From Marinobacter persicus (GTDB lineage: Bacteria; Pseudomonadota; Gammaproteobacteria; Pseudomonadales; Oleiphilaceae): a stretch of 64,000 bases of DNA. A program made the translations under genes and the position numbers. Every line of letters begins with the position of its first letter. Within the stretch, counting starts at the first letter, position 1. The stretch lies in contig NZ_FOSC01000002.1 of NCBI RefSeq assembly GCF_900114155.1, positions 1 through 64,000 of the forward strand, in the 5' to 3' direction. The notes beneath the pieces are model-generated. The model did no database searches. It worked only from the letters and a program-made list of their open reading frames with translations, and was not told the DNA's origin. Positions 8,885 to 18,292 of this stretch are shown here, piece after piece.

Positions 8885-8945
8885 ACTTCTCCGGGGCTGC
8901 CCATCAGAATCTTGCAAATTGATGCGGTGCAATGCCTTGGTCACA

Positions 8946-8974
8946 TAGTCAGTTATAGTGATCCGGTTTATTAT
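8946..8974 (+). promoter_or_regulatory. Candidate sigma-70 promoter for the binding-protein/GGDEF pair
   Basis: TAGTCA (8946-8951) and TATTAT (8969-8974) are separated by 17 bp and match the -35 and -10 consensus at 4/6 and 5/6. They lie about 45 bp ahead of the ATG at 9021 in the only gap (136 bp) before this two-gene unit. Consensus matching only. Confidence 0.35.
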
Positions 8975-9020
8975 GTGTCGAAACGCTACGGATGTGGCCT
9001 GTTTTCCCCCGGAGCAATGA

Positions 9021-9989
9021 ATGCACCGCCGATCTTTTCTACAACTCTCGCTGCGGCTGTCTCTGGCCGCAACCATGGCCGGCAGTCTGGTTGGCTGTAC
9101 TCAAAAAACGCCGCTGAAGACCGGCGTCCACCCCTGGATTGGCTATGAAACCCTGTACCTGGCCGAAGAATTTGACTGGTTGCCAGAGTCGGTACAGCTG
9201 AGCAAGGGCCAGTCCGCGAAAAACTCGATCAGCGGCCTGCTGTCCGGGGAGCTCGATGCCGCCGCCCTGACTCTCGACGAGGCCCTGCGCGTGTCCGCCG
9301 GTGGAGTGCCGGTGCGCGTGGTGGCGGTCACCAATGTCTCCGTTGGCGCCGACATGGTGCTGACTCGTCCGGGAATCACGCAGCTGTCCGACCTGGTTGG
9401 CCGCTCTGTCGGGGTCGAGCTGGATGGCGTTTCCGGGGTGATGTTGCTGGCCATGCTTGACCAGGCCGGTTTGAGTACAGACCAGATATCCATCGTGGAT
9501 TTACCCGTCAGCGAGCATCTGCGGGCCTGGAACGAGGGTGTGATCGACGTATCCGTCAGTTACAAGCCGATAGCCTCGCGCCTGGAAGAAGCCGGAGCCG
9601 TACGCCTGTTCGACAGCAGCCAGATACCCGACACCATCTTCGATTTGCTGGTGGTACGCCAGGAGGTGGAGAGGAAACATCCCGAGGCGGTGGCAGACCT
9701 GGTGCGCGGGCATTTTCGTGGGCTGCGTCACCTTGTGCGTAACCGGCACGATGCAGTCTATCGCATTGCCTCCCGTCAGGGCGTCTCGCCGGACGCGGTG
9801 CGCGAGGCCATGGCCACGGTAATGCTGCCGCAACTGGCTGCCAATCGCCGCTACCTGGCCCCCGGCGGTCGGGTGGAGTCGGTGGCCGGCCGTCTGGCCC
9901 ACCTGTTGAAGAATGAAGGCCTCGTTGAAGTAGTGCCGGACCTGGACAATCTGTGTAGCCGAGATTATCTGCCCCGGGGGCCGGTATGA
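9021..9989 (+). CDS. Solute-binding lipoprotein, NMT1/TauA-like, without an ABC permease
   Basis: 322 aa. The N-terminus has a twin-arginine-like stretch (HRRSFLQ), a hydrophobic core and a lipobox LVGC, so it should be a periplasm-facing lipoprotein. The mature part is a type II periplasmic binding fold of the NMT1/SsuA/TauA family (GVHPWIGYETLYLAEEF, LDAAALTLDEAL, VGVELDGVSGVML), which usually feeds nitrate/taurine/sulfonate/thiamine-precursor importers. No permease or ATPase gene is nearby. Instead its last codons overlap (ATGA) the start of a diguanylate cyclase that itself has a periplasmic binding-protein domain. A sensory rather than transport role is therefore inferred: it may bind a ligand and present it to, or compete with, the neighbour. 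Ligand unknown. Confidence 0.85.
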   Translation: MHRRSFLQLSLRLSLAATMAGSLVGCTQKTPLKTGVHPWIGYETLYLAEEFDWLPESVQLSKGQSAKNSISGLLSGELDAAALTLDEALRVSAGGVPVRVVAVTNVSVGADMVLTRPGITQLSDLVGRSVGVELDGVSGVMLLAMLDQAGLSTDQISIVDLPVSEHLRAWNEGVIDVSVSYKPIASRLEEAGAVRLFDSSQIPDTIFDLLVVRQEVERKHPEAVADLVRGHFRGLRHLVRNRHDAVYRIASRQGVSPDAVREAMATVMLPQLAANRRYLAPGGRVESVAGRLAHLLKNEGLVEVVPDLDNLCSRDYLPRGPV

Positions 9990-12289
9990 AGCGCTGGTTT
10001 GGCGGTTTACTGATCTCGCTGCTATTGCTGTCGGGCCCGGTTTTGCAGGCCAAAGCCGTGATCCCGGGGGCATCAACACCGCAAGCGCGGGAGTCTCTCA
10101 CCCTGGCGGTGCTGGATTACCGTTCAGACTCCCGCATGCAGGACCAGTACGCACCCCTGGTGAGCTATCTGAGCGACCGTACCGGCATTGATATAGAGCT
10201 GGCCGTGCACGACCAGGAAGCCCTGAACCGCGCCATTGCCACCAACCAGGTGGACCTGTTCCTCACCAATCCCAGTCATTTCCTGCTGATCCGCAGCGAG
10301 CGCAGCCTGACCGGCGTGCTGGCCACCCTGCTGCGTGACTGGCAGGGCCAGAGCACCAGCAGCATCGGCGGGCTGATATTTACCCGTGCCGACCGGGACG
10401 ACCTTGAACAGCTGGAAGACCTGCGTGGTGCCAGCATTGCCACCCCCGGTATTCACTTTATGGGCGGTTATCAGGCGCCGGCCCTGGAGCTGAAAACGGT
10501 GGGCATTGATGTACGGCGCAGCAGCAAGGTGCTCTACCTGGGCAATCATGACCGGGTCATTCGCGCGGTGGTCAATGGCGATACCGATGTAGGGTTTATC
10601 CGTTCCGGGGTCCTGGAAGACCGCATTGCCCAGACGCCGGAACTGGCCGGCAAGCTCAAGGTTATTAATCCGCAGAATCTCACCGGTTACCCTTTCCAGG
10701 TTTCTACCCGTCTCTACCCGGAATGGCCGCTGGTATCCCTGCCCCATGTGGATGGCCGGCAGGTCCGGCGCATTGCCTCGGCACTGTTTGCCCTGGAGCC
10801 GGAACACCCGGCGGCGCGGGCGGCAGGCCTGGCGGGGTTTTCGCCACCGGCGGATTACCAGTCGGTGGAACACCTGGCCCGGACCTTGAGAGTGGCGCCC
10901 TACGACGAGGCTCCAAAGATCACCTGGGTAGATGTATTGCATCAGTACCGGGTGTGGGTCATTACCGTGTCCGTGCTGTTTGTACTGCTGGTGTTTACCA
11001 GTATCTGGCTGGGCCGCAAGCGCCGGCAACTGGCCCGGGAGGAGCGTCGCCAGCGGGAACTGGTCGCCAACTGGCCACAGCCCATGCTGATGCTGCGGGG
11101 CACCGAACTGGTGGACTGCAATCGTGCGGCCATCGAGTTGTTGCGCTATTCCGGTGAGTCTTCACTGCTGGGCAAAACCCTGGCCGCTTTCTCCCGCGAT
11201 ACCCAGCCGGATGGAGACATTTCCGCACAAAAAATCGATGGCCTGTTACGCCGGACCCAACTGGGCGACGTGGTGAACGCCGAATGGGTCTTTGTCCGCT
11301 CCGACGGCTCCGATGTCTGGGTCGACATGACCCTGGCACCGGTTTACGAGCATGGCTTTGATGTACCGTTTATTCTCTGCTCCTGGTATGACATTACCCG
11401 CCGCAAGGAAGCCGAAGACCGTATGCGTCTGGCTGTGCAGGTGTTCGATAATGCCCGGGAAGCCATATTCATTACCGACTCCCACGGTGTGGTGATCGAT
11501 ACTAATGAGGCCTATCAGCAGATCACTGGCCGCGAACGCAGTGAGTCGGTTGGCAGCCTGCCGCCCATGCCGGTGGATGAGGGTAGTGCCATTCTGGTGG
11601 CGGCGCGCAAGCACGGGGTGTGGAGCGGCGAATTCCGCAGTCGCAGTCGTGACGGGCAACGGCTGATTCTCAACCTGACCCTGAGCAGCGTGTTCGACGA
11701 CAAAAAACAGCTTAGTCATTTTGTCGGTGTGTTCAGTGACATCACCCGCCTGAAGGAATCCGAGAAAAAGCTTCGCACCATGGCTCACTACGATGCGCTG
11801 ACCGGCCTGCCCAACCGGGTGCTGTTTGCCGAGCGTCTGCACCAGTCCATGGCTCAGGCCCGGCGGCATGGCTACCAGCTGGGGGTGATCTATATTGATC
11901 TGGATGAATTCAAACCGGTCAACGATGCTTTCGGTCACGACGCCGGTGACGAACTGCTGATCGAGATGGGCCGGCGCATGCGTACGGTACTGCGTGAGGA
12001 AGATACGCTGGCCCGGCTGGGCGGCGACGAGTTCGCCGCCATTGCTGTCAATGTCGACGGTGACGACGCCCTGCAGGCGCTGCTGGAACGTCTGTTGAAG
12101 GCCGTGGCGGAGCCGGCCTGGGTAGCCAGCCACAGTGTCGAGATTTCGGTCAGCGTGGGCTATACCCTCTACCCGCAGGCCGAAGAGCTGGATGCCGACC
12201 AGCTGCTGCGGCAGGCCGATCAGGCTATGTATCAGGCCAAGCGCCAGGGCCGGAACCGTTACTGCGGGTTTTCCGAGAACCTGTTGTGA
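9986..12289 (+). CDS. PhnD-like sensor, PAS, diguanylate cyclase (GGDEF)
   Basis: 767 aa. Signal/anchor at the N-terminus (LLISLLLLSGPVLQA); residues about 35-290 form a periplasmic PhnD/phosphonate-phosphite-type binding domain (LAVLDYRSDSRMQDQYAPLVSYL, then NQVDLFLTNPSHFLLI); membrane helix at about 321-342; PAS domains near 358-475 and 480-595; GGDEF domain about 600-765 with active-site GGDEF in ARLGGDEFAAIAV and a complete I-site (REED five residues upstream). It should make cyclic di-GMP in response to a periplasmic oxyanion-like or other small ligand. No EAL domain is present. Coupled by a 4-base overlap to the solute-binding lipoprotein gene. Its 3' end overlaps the convergent Na/Pi transporter gene by 31 bp. 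Confidence 0.9.
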   Translation: MKRWFGGLLISLLLLSGPVLQAKAVIPGASTPQARESLTLAVLDYRSDSRMQDQYAPLVSYLSDRTGIDIELAVHDQEALNRAIATNQVDLFLTNPSHFLLIRSERSLTGVLATLLRDWQGQSTSSIGGLIFTRADRDDLEQLEDLRGASIATPGIHFMGGYQAPALELKTVGIDVRRSSKVLYLGNHDRVIRAVVNGDTDVGFIRSGVLEDRIAQTPELAGKLKVINPQNLTGYPFQVSTRLYPEWPLVSLPHVDGRQVRRIASALFALEPEHPAARAAGLAGFSPPADYQSVEHLARTLRVAPYDEAPKITWVDVLHQYRVWVITVSVLFVLLVFTSIWLGRKRRQLAREERRQRELVANWPQPMLMLRGTELVDCNRAAIELLRYSGESSLLGKTLAAFSRDTQPDGDISAQKIDGLLRRTQLGDVVNAEWVFVRSDGSDVWVDMTLAPVYEHGFDVPFILCSWYDITRRKEAEDRMRLAVQVFDNAREAIFITDSHGVVIDTNEAYQQITGRERSESVGSLPPMPVDEGSAILVAARKHGVWSGEFRSRSRDGQRLILNLTLSSVFDDKKQLSHFVGVFSDITRLKESEKKLRTMAHYDALTGLPNRVLFAERLHQSMAQARRHGYQLGVIYIDLDEFKPVNDAFGHDAGDELLIEMGRRMRTVLREEDTLARLGGDEFAAIAVNVDGDDALQALLERLLKAVAEPAWVASHSVEISVSVGYTLYPQAEELDADQLLRQADQAMYQAKRQGRNRYCGFSENLL

Positions 12290-13881
12290 TCGTGAAAGTC
12301 CCGGTTGAGGAGGTCGGTGGCTGAACGCCAGTGCAGGGACTTGGCCCACTGGTCAGACAGCCGGCGAACACCACTCAGGGTATCCAGCATCTGCTCGCCG
12401 GGCCCGGCGGCGCTGGTGTGGCGCACCATCAGCTGGAGGGTTTCACTCTTCAGCGCCTGATAAAGCTGTTCGGCCCGGGCCAGCACTTCCGGTGCCGGCT
12501 GCTCGGAGGTTACCAGGTCCCGCAGAATATCCAGGTACTGCTGGTGGGTTTCTTCCAGGCTGGCAAAATCGGTGCGGTTGCTCAGCCGGCGCATGGCCAG
12601 CAGCTTTGGCGCCAGATCCGTGGCTTCGACCAGGTAACGGCAGGTGCGCAAACTGATCGCCATGGCCTCGACAATGGAGATCTGCATTTTTTCCGCATTC
12701 AGCCGGCCGATGTAATCGGTGATTGCCGCGTTCAGGTTGCGAATAGCGTCGGCCTTCGGGCCGATCTGGGCCTCGTTCAGCGCTTCCCGGTCCAGGCATA
12801 CTCGCAACAGGCCCCGGGTGTGGCGGATCAGCCGCTTCATTTCCTGGTCCACCGCGCCAATGGCCAGTTCCGGCGTGGTGATCAGGGTGTCATCCAGGTA
12901 CCTTGGCTGCGCGTTATCCTCTTCCTTGCTGCGGAACAGCCGGCCCAGAAAACGGGCGAAGGGCGCGGTGAACGGCAGCATGACCGCTGCCCCCAGCACG
13001 TTGAACAGGGTGTGGAAAATGGCCAGGGACACCGCCGGGTTGGATTCCAGCTCCAGCAGGTCGGTCACCGCCCCCACGGCCCAGAGCATGCCCGGCATGA
13101 TCAGCAGGGCAATGGCGCCGGTCACCAGATTGAACAGGATATGGCCGATGGCCAGCCGGCGGGCGTTGGCGGTGGCTTTAAGAGCCGAGAGTGCCGCTGT
13201 GGAGGTGGAACCCAGGTTGGCACCGATCACCGCCGCAGCGGCGTCTTCCAGCCCGATCAGCCCACCGGCGGCGGCCGTCAGCACAATGGCCAGCGACGCA
13301 CTGGAAGATTGGGTAAGCACGGTGGCCACCAGGCCGATCAGCAGGAACATAGGCAGGCCATAGTCGCTTGTGATCATGCCGCCATCGGTGAAGCCGCCGG
13401 CGGCACCTTCCAGGGCGGTCTTGAGAATCGACAGGCCGAGGAAAAACAGCGCGAAGCCGGCCAGCGACTCCCCCAGAAACTGGTTGCGCGGCACTTTGCT
13501 GATCATGCGCAGGCCCACACCGGCGGCCAGCAGGGGCAGGGCCATCGCTTCAATCTTGAAGCCAAAACCCACCAGGCTGACCAGCCAGCCGGTCATGGTG
13601 GTGCCGATGTTGGAGCCGAAAATGACCCCCAGCGAATGCTTGAGTGTTAGCAGGCCGGCGTTGACAAAACCGATGGTGGCCACGGTGACCGCACCGGAGT
13701 GCTGCACGATACCGGTAATCACGGCGCCGGCCATCAGCCCCCGGATCGGGGTTTTGGTCCAGGTGCCGAGCAGATGGCGCAGCTGATGGCCGGCGGCGTT
13801 TTTCAGGCCGTTGGTCATCATTTCCATGGCCAGCATGAACAACGCCAGGCCGCCGAGGACCTGGAAAATCGATGAGATCAT
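12259..13881 (-). CDS. Na/Pi cotransporter family protein (NptA-like) with PhoU-like tail
   Basis: 540 aa. The membrane part (about residues 1-320) has the two inverted repeats of the Na/Pi-II family with the signature segments QHSGAVTVATIGFVN and TQSSSASLAIVLTAA, the latter containing the QSSS motif. The C-terminal third (about 345-530) is a soluble helical PhoU-like domain. Family members move phosphate with sodium; in bacteria some act in phosphate export or homeostasis. No PhoB box is evident upstream. The gene end overlaps the convergent GGDEF gene by 31 bp. The nearby PPK2 gene is consistent with phosphate metabolism, but a functional link is only suggestive. Confidence 0.9.
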   Translation of the reverse strand: MISSIFQVLGGLALFMLAMEMMTNGLKNAAGHQLRHLLGTWTKTPIRGLMAGAVITGIVQHSGAVTVATIGFVNAGLLTLKHSLGVIFGSNIGTTMTGWLVSLVGFGFKIEAMALPLLAAGVGLRMISKVPRNQFLGESLAGFALFFLGLSILKTALEGAAGGFTDGGMITSDYGLPMFLLIGLVATVLTQSSSASLAIVLTAAAGGLIGLEDAAAAVIGANLGSTSTAALSALKATANARRLAIGHILFNLVTGAIALLIMPGMLWAVGAVTDLLELESNPAVSLAIFHTLFNVLGAAVMLPFTAPFARFLGRLFRSKEEDNAQPRYLDDTLITTPELAIGAVDQEMKRLIRHTRGLLRVCLDREALNEAQIGPKADAIRNLNAAITDYIGRLNAEKMQISIVEAMAISLRTCRYLVEATDLAPKLLAMRRLSNRTDFASLEETHQQYLDILRDLVTSEQPAPEVLARAEQLYQALKSETLQLMVRHTSAAGPGEQMLDTLSGVRRLSDQWAKSLHWRSATDLLNRDFHDHNRFSENPQ

Positions 13882-13948
13882 GGCATGTTCCCTTTTGTTA
13901 TTGGCTAGTGTCGATCCTGACCGGGTGGCCTGCTGACGGGGCGGCGGG

Positions 13949-14758
13949 TTATGCCGCCGGGAAGAACGTTTTCAGGCTATTCAGGTACGTCTGTTGAATG
14001 ACCTGCTCCAGCGGGAGCTCCTTTACCTCGGCAATTTTCTCGGCCACGAAGGGCAGATAGAAGGGCGCGTTCTCCCGGCCACGGTAGGGCACCGGGGTCA
14101 GGAACGGCGAATCGGTTTCCAGCAGGATCTGTTCAATGGGCGCCATGCGCACTATATCGCGCACGTTCTCGGCCTTGTTGAAGGAAGTGATGCCATTAAA
14201 GCCCAGGCACCAGCCCTGGTCCAGCGCGTACTGTGCCAGCTCCGGGCCCGAGGTGAAACTGTGGATGACGCCGCGCCGCTTCAGGGTGCTTTCGAATTCG
14301 CCCAGAATGGCGATGGTATCGTCGTCCGCCTCGCGGCTGTGGATAACCACCGGCTGGTTCAGGTCGCAGGCGATCTGCAACTGGCGGCGGAATACGTCTT
14401 TCTGCACTTCGCGGTCGGCGTGATCGTAGAAGTAATCCAGGCCAATCTCGCCAATGGCGACAATTTTCTCATCGCTGCCGTGGGCGCGAATCTCTTCTTC
14501 TACCGCGTCGGTATAGGTTTCCGCCTCGTGCGGGTGAATGCCCTGAGTGCCGTATACCCAGGGCTCGGCCTGGCTAAGCTCTCGCACGGTGGCCAGGTTG
14601 TCCGGCGACACGGCAATGGTGATCACCCTCTCAATATTCACCTGGCGAGTGCGCTCCAGGGTCTCTTCCAGAGGGCGGTCTTTCAGATAATCCAGGTGGC
14701 AGTGGGTCTCGATGATCGGATGCTCGAATACAGGGATTTCGCGGCGTTTTTTGCTCAT
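13949..14758 (-). CDS. TatD-family metal-dependent hydrolase/DNase
   Basis: About 269 aa. The metal-binding residues of the TatD amidohydrolase superfamily are present in order: ETHCHLDYL, GIHPHEAE, GEIGLDYFYDH, VVIHSREADDDT and the late Asp in LLETDSPFLTP. Characterised members are 3'-5' exonucleases that process DNA or RNA ends, and several are involved in oxidative DNA damage. I use the ATG at 14758; a TTG two codons upstream is also in frame. Divergent from the PPK2 gene, with starts about 120 bp apart. The specific substrate cannot be read from the sequence. Confidence 0.92.
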   Translation of the reverse strand: MSKKRREIPVFEHPIIETHCHLDYLKDRPLEETLERTRQVNIERVITIAVSPDNLATVRELSQAEPWVYGTQGIHPHEAETYTDAVEEEIRAHGSDEKIVAIGEIGLDYFYDHADREVQKDVFRRQLQIACDLNQPVVIHSREADDDTIAILGEFESTLKRRGVIHSFTSGPELAQYALDQGWCLGFNGITSFNKAENVRDIVRMAPIEQILLETDSPFLTPVPYRGRENAPFYLPFVAEKIAEVKELPLEQVIQQTYLNSLKTFFPAA

Positions 14759-14877
14759 GTCCAATTGCCTGGGTCAAAAAAATCAGCGTTTAGAATGCTA
14801 TTGTGTACGTTTTCGGGGCGGATTGTATCAGTTTGGCCCATATCAGATGTTAAAGACAGCGATAGGGAGTTTCCTTG

Positions 14878-15708
14878 ATGAAGTATTCGGAGTTTGCAAA
14901 GTCCTGGTTTCTTGATCCTGACAAGCCGGGATTTGACCAATACCCGACCTTTCTCGACGATGATCGCAAGGTACCCAAACTGGAAGCCAGCCTCGAGGAA
15001 ATCGGGGAATACCAGCGCCGCCTTTGGGCCAACCAGAAGCAGGCCCTGCTGCTGGTGATTCATGGCCCGGATACCAGTGGCAAGGACAGCCTGATCCGCA
15101 CCCTGGCCACCTACGCCGATCCCGGTGGCTTTCATGCATGGTCATTCAGTCGCCCGAATGCGTTCGAAGCCGCCCACGATTTTCTCTGGCGGGTAACGCC
15201 CTATCTGCCGGCGTATGGGCAGATGGTGGCCTTCAATCGCAGCCACCACGAGGCGGTGATTGGCGAGCGGGTATGGCCCGTACGCGATGTGGAAACGTAT
15301 AACTGGGGAGCTCGTTACCGGGCAATCCGGGATTTTGAGCATCACCTGATTAGTGAAGGCACCTGCGTGATGAAGGTGTGGCTGAACATGTCCGAAGACG
15401 AACACAAGCGTCGGCTGCTCAAGCGCCTGGACAAGCCGCGCAAGCGCTGGAAGTTTGACCCGTCCGACATCGAGGGCTGGAAGAAGCGTGAGGTGTACCA
15501 GGCCTACGCTGAGGAAGCCCTGGCGGCGACCCACACCGATGAAACGCCCTGGTACATGATTCCCGGCGACCGAAAGCCCCAGGCCCGGGCCATTATTGCC
15601 GCCTTGCTGGCGGAGAAGCTCAAACAGCTGGCACCGGAGTATCCGAAAGAATCGCCGGATGTGCTGGCGGAATACCGTGAACTGTTGGCGAAAAACGGCG
15701 TCAAATAG
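14878..15708 (+). CDS. ppk2: Polyphosphate kinase 2 family protein
   Basis: 276 aa, the size of a single-domain PPK2. Walker A-like loop HGPDTSGKDSLIR, the lid/active-site segment MVAFNRSHHEAVIGERVWP (family FNRS...V...RV), and the downstream RLLKRLDKPRKRWKFDPSD pattern are all present. PPK2 enzymes transfer phosphate between polyphosphate and nucleoside mono- or diphosphates. Whether this copy phosphorylates ADP, AMP or GDP cannot be decided here. A TAGGGAG ribosome site lies just upstream of the ATG at 14878; an adjacent TTG (14875) is less likely. Followed 41 bp later by dadA. Confidence 0.9.
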   Translation: MKYSEFAKSWFLDPDKPGFDQYPTFLDDDRKVPKLEASLEEIGEYQRRLWANQKQALLLVIHGPDTSGKDSLIRTLATYADPGGFHAWSFSRPNAFEAAHDFLWRVTPYLPAYGQMVAFNRSHHEAVIGERVWPVRDVETYNWGARYRAIRDFEHHLISEGTCVMKVWLNMSEDEHKRRLLKRLDKPRKRWKFDPSDIEGWKKREVYQAYAEEALAATHTDETPWYMIPGDRKPQARAIIAALLAEKLKQLAPEYPKESPDVLAEYRELLAKNGVK

Positions 15709-15749
15709 CCGGAGAACGATGTTCCGGACGCCGTTCTAAGGAGGTTGCC

Positions 15750-17015
15750 ATGCATGTGCTTGTCATTGGTGGTGGTGTGGTCGGTGTTACCACGGCCCGG
15801 GAACTGGTGCGCCGGGGCCATGAAGTCACGGTGCTGGAGCGCCACTCGGTGGCCGGCAATGAAACCAGCAAGGGCAATGCCGCGCAGCGCTCCTACGGCG
15901 TGGTCTATCCCTGGGCCGATCCGCACATCATGTTCAAGGCGTTGCCCTGGCTGGTGCAAAAGGACGGTCCGCTGAAGCTGGGCGTGCCGCCGTCACTGGC
16001 GGCCCTGCGTTTCATGTTCGCCACTTTCCGCTACGCCACGTCACCGGGCCTGTTCGGGCTGAACAAGCGCGCCATGCTGCGCCTGGGCATATACAGCCGC
16101 GAGCGGTTTCTGGCGTTGGAGCAGGAGCATGATCTTCGGTTTGATGGCGATCACAAGGGGCTGTTGCACCTGGCCAGCACGCCCGAGGCCATGGCCGAGT
16201 ACCGGGAGCTGCACCTGCTGTTGAACGAGATGGGTATTGAGGCCAGCCTGCTGACTCCTGAACAGGTCAGAGAGGTGGAGCCGGGCATGATCGGCAACGG
16301 CCCCCTGCACGGCGCCATCCGCTATGATACTGACGGCACCGGCGACTGCCACTTGTTCTCCCGGGAACTGGCGGCGGTGTGTGAGAATCTGGGCGTGACG
16401 TTTCGCTACAACGTCGAGGTGCAAAACCTGCTGGCCGATCACCGGCGGGTGCACAGCGTGCGCCTGAAGAACGCCGAGGGTCAGATGGAAACCCTGGCCG
16501 CCGACGCCGTGGTGGTCTGTGCCGGTTGCTGGTCGCCGGAGCTGGTGCGGCCGCTGGGGGTGGATATTTCCATCTACCCCGTCAAGGGTTACAGCCTGAC
16601 GGTGCCTTTGAGTGATCCGGCGAAGGCACCCACCAGCACCATTCATGATGACCATTACAAGGTGGTTTCCACTCGACTGGGGGATCGCTTGCGTGCCACC
16701 GGCTTTGTCGAGCTGGCGGATTTCAACCGGGATATTCCGGAGTCCCGGTTGGCCACCATCAAAAAATCCGTGCAGTCCCGTTTCCCGGGCTGTGCCGATC
16801 TGGAGGCGGCCGAGAGCTGGACCGGTTTCCGCCCGATGACGCCGGACGGGCCAGCGATCATCGGCCGCGCCGGGCGCGAGAATCTGTACCTGAACACCGG
16901 CCACGGCACTTTTGGCTGGACCCTGTCTGCCGGCAGTGCCTCGGTGATTGCCCAGGTGATCGAGGGCGAGGAACCGGCAGTCCCCCTCGACCCCTTCCGC
17001 CCGGACCGTTTCTGA
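15750..17015 (+). CDS. dadA: D-amino acid dehydrogenase small subunit
   Basis: 421-aa FAD-dependent oxidoreductase of the DadA/DAO family, membrane-peripheral, oxidising D-amino acids (mainly D-Ala) to keto acids and passing electrons to quinones. The N-terminal dinucleotide-binding motif is VLVIGGGVVGVTTARELVRRG with the acidic LER after strand 2. The family segments ETSKGNAAQRSYGVVYPW and the C-terminal GFRPMTPDGPAIIGR and NTGHGTFGWTLS (FAD and active site) are intact. A strong AAGGAGG ribosome site precedes the ATG. In many genomes dadA lies by alanine racemase dadX; here that partner is absent and a methyltransferase gene follows after 2 bp. Confidence 0.92.
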   Translation: MHVLVIGGGVVGVTTARELVRRGHEVTVLERHSVAGNETSKGNAAQRSYGVVYPWADPHIMFKALPWLVQKDGPLKLGVPPSLAALRFMFATFRYATSPGLFGLNKRAMLRLGIYSRERFLALEQEHDLRFDGDHKGLLHLASTPEAMAEYRELHLLLNEMGIEASLLTPEQVREVEPGMIGNGPLHGAIRYDTDGTGDCHLFSRELAAVCENLGVTFRYNVEVQNLLADHRRVHSVRLKNAEGQMETLAADAVVVCAGCWSPELVRPLGVDISIYPVKGYSLTVPLSDPAKAPTSTIHDDHYKVVSTRLGDRLRATGFVELADFNRDIPESRLATIKKSVQSRFPGCADLEAAESWTGFRPMTPDGPAIIGRAGRENLYLNTGHGTFGWTLSAGSASVIAQVIEGEEPAVPLDPFRPDRF

Positions 17016-17017
17016 TT

Positions 17018-18265
17018 ATGGTGGGAGGCGAAGCGGGTGAAGAGCTGGGCGGGCCGGACCCTGATCTGCAGCAACGCTGGCAGCGACTGGATGGCTGGTT
17101 GAAACGGCACGAAGCGCTCTGGCGACCGGTGCCGTTCATGCAGCCGAATCCCGGGTGGACAGCGCCTTATCCGGAACTGGCCGATTGGTTGATGCAGCTG
17201 CCGGACGAGCTTTGTGATCACTGGCAGGACAATCTGGCGGAATTGGCCTCGCAAGCAGCCGTTTACTTACCGGAATTGGGCCAGTGGTCTGACCTGGTGC
17301 ATTTGCCCGAACTGACGGATGAAAAAGGCATTCAGCAAACCGCTCTGCCGGAAACCCGGGCGGTGGACATGCCCGGGCGCAAGCGACTGCAGGCCGGCGC
17401 TTTTGCGGCGGCCGCCGGTCCGTTGCTTGGTCCGGTCCTGGACTGGTGCTGTGGCAAGGGGCATCTGGGCAGAACCCTGGCGGCCCGGGGCGCACAGCCA
17501 GTAACGGGGTTTGAATGGGATTCTGCTTTGGTGGCGGATGGCAACCGGCTGGCCGAACGGTACCAGGACCCGGTCACCATCGGTCTGCAGGATGTCATGG
17601 CCGATGATCTGCACTGGCCCGCCGGTTATCAGGGGGTGGCGCTGCATGCCTGCGGTGATCTGCACCGGCAATGGCTGGTGCGGGGCAGCCGGGCCGGCGC
17701 GCCCCGCCTGGTTCTGTCTCCCTGCTGTTACCAGCGAACCCGGCAGCCGGTTCACCAGCCTTTATCCGGCTTTGTCAGGCAGCAACAGGACCGGCTGGTT
17801 CTGGATCACGGAGCGCTGAAACTGGCGGTACAGGAAACGGTCACCGCGCCTTTGCGGGAACGCCGGCAAGGGGCCAGGGTGCGAGCCTGGCGTCTGGGCT
17901 TTGACGCCCTGCAACGGGAATTGCGCGGTGTGGATGAGTACTGGCCGGTGCCGTCTCACCCGGCCCGGCTCAACCACGAGGGTTTTGAGGCTTTCTGCCG
18001 CTGGGCGGCCGGGCAAAAAGGGCTGGTCTTGCCCGCTTCGGTGGACTGGCGACACTGGCGGCGTGAGGGTGAGCGGCTGTGGCAGCAGGTGCGGCGACTG
18101 GAGTTGCTGCGCCATCTGTTCCGCCGGCCGCTCGAGCTCTGGCTGGTGCTGGATTACGCGCTGTTTCTGCAGGAGCAGGGCTATCGGGTGCGCCTGGGCA
18201 CATTTTGCCCCCGCTCGATGACACCGAGAAACATCCTGCTGGATGCGGTCAGGCAGGTTGCCTGA
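17018..18265 (+). CDS. SAM-dependent methyltransferase domain protein
   Basis: 415 aa. The central part has a class I methyltransferase signature: LDWCCGKGHLGRTLAARG (SAM loop) and an acidic residue after strand 2 in VTGFEWDSAL. It also carries ALHACGDLHRQWL and LSPCCYQRT, a Cys-containing pattern seen in METTL25-like and related RNA or protein methyltransferase families. The C-terminal 150 residues (WRREGERLWQQVRRLELLRH, ...LFLQEQGYRVRLGTFCP) are conserved in uncharacterised gammaproteobacterial homologues. It starts 2 bp after dadA, so the two are probably co-transcribed. Followed by a strong hairpin terminator. The substrate is unknown. Confidence 0.8.
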   Translation: MVGGEAGEELGGPDPDLQQRWQRLDGWLKRHEALWRPVPFMQPNPGWTAPYPELADWLMQLPDELCDHWQDNLAELASQAAVYLPELGQWSDLVHLPELTDEKGIQQTALPETRAVDMPGRKRLQAGAFAAAAGPLLGPVLDWCCGKGHLGRTLAARGAQPVTGFEWDSALVADGNRLAERYQDPVTIGLQDVMADDLHWPAGYQGVALHACGDLHRQWLVRGSRAGAPRLVLSPCCYQRTRQPVHQPLSGFVRQQQDRLVLDHGALKLAVQETVTAPLRERRQGARVRAWRLGFDALQRELRGVDEYWPVPSHPARLNHEGFEAFCRWAAGQKGLVLPASVDWRHWRREGERLWQQVRRLELLRHLFRRPLELWLVLDYALFLQEQGYRVRLGTFCPRSMTPRNILLDAVRQVA

Positions 18266-18292
18266 GGCTCGAACTAACCTGAGCTACAAACA

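Noticed and set aside
13940..13957. GGCGGC/GCCGCC hairpin at the end of tatD as a terminator
   Set aside because: No T tract follows on the tatD strand and part of it is coding sequence.
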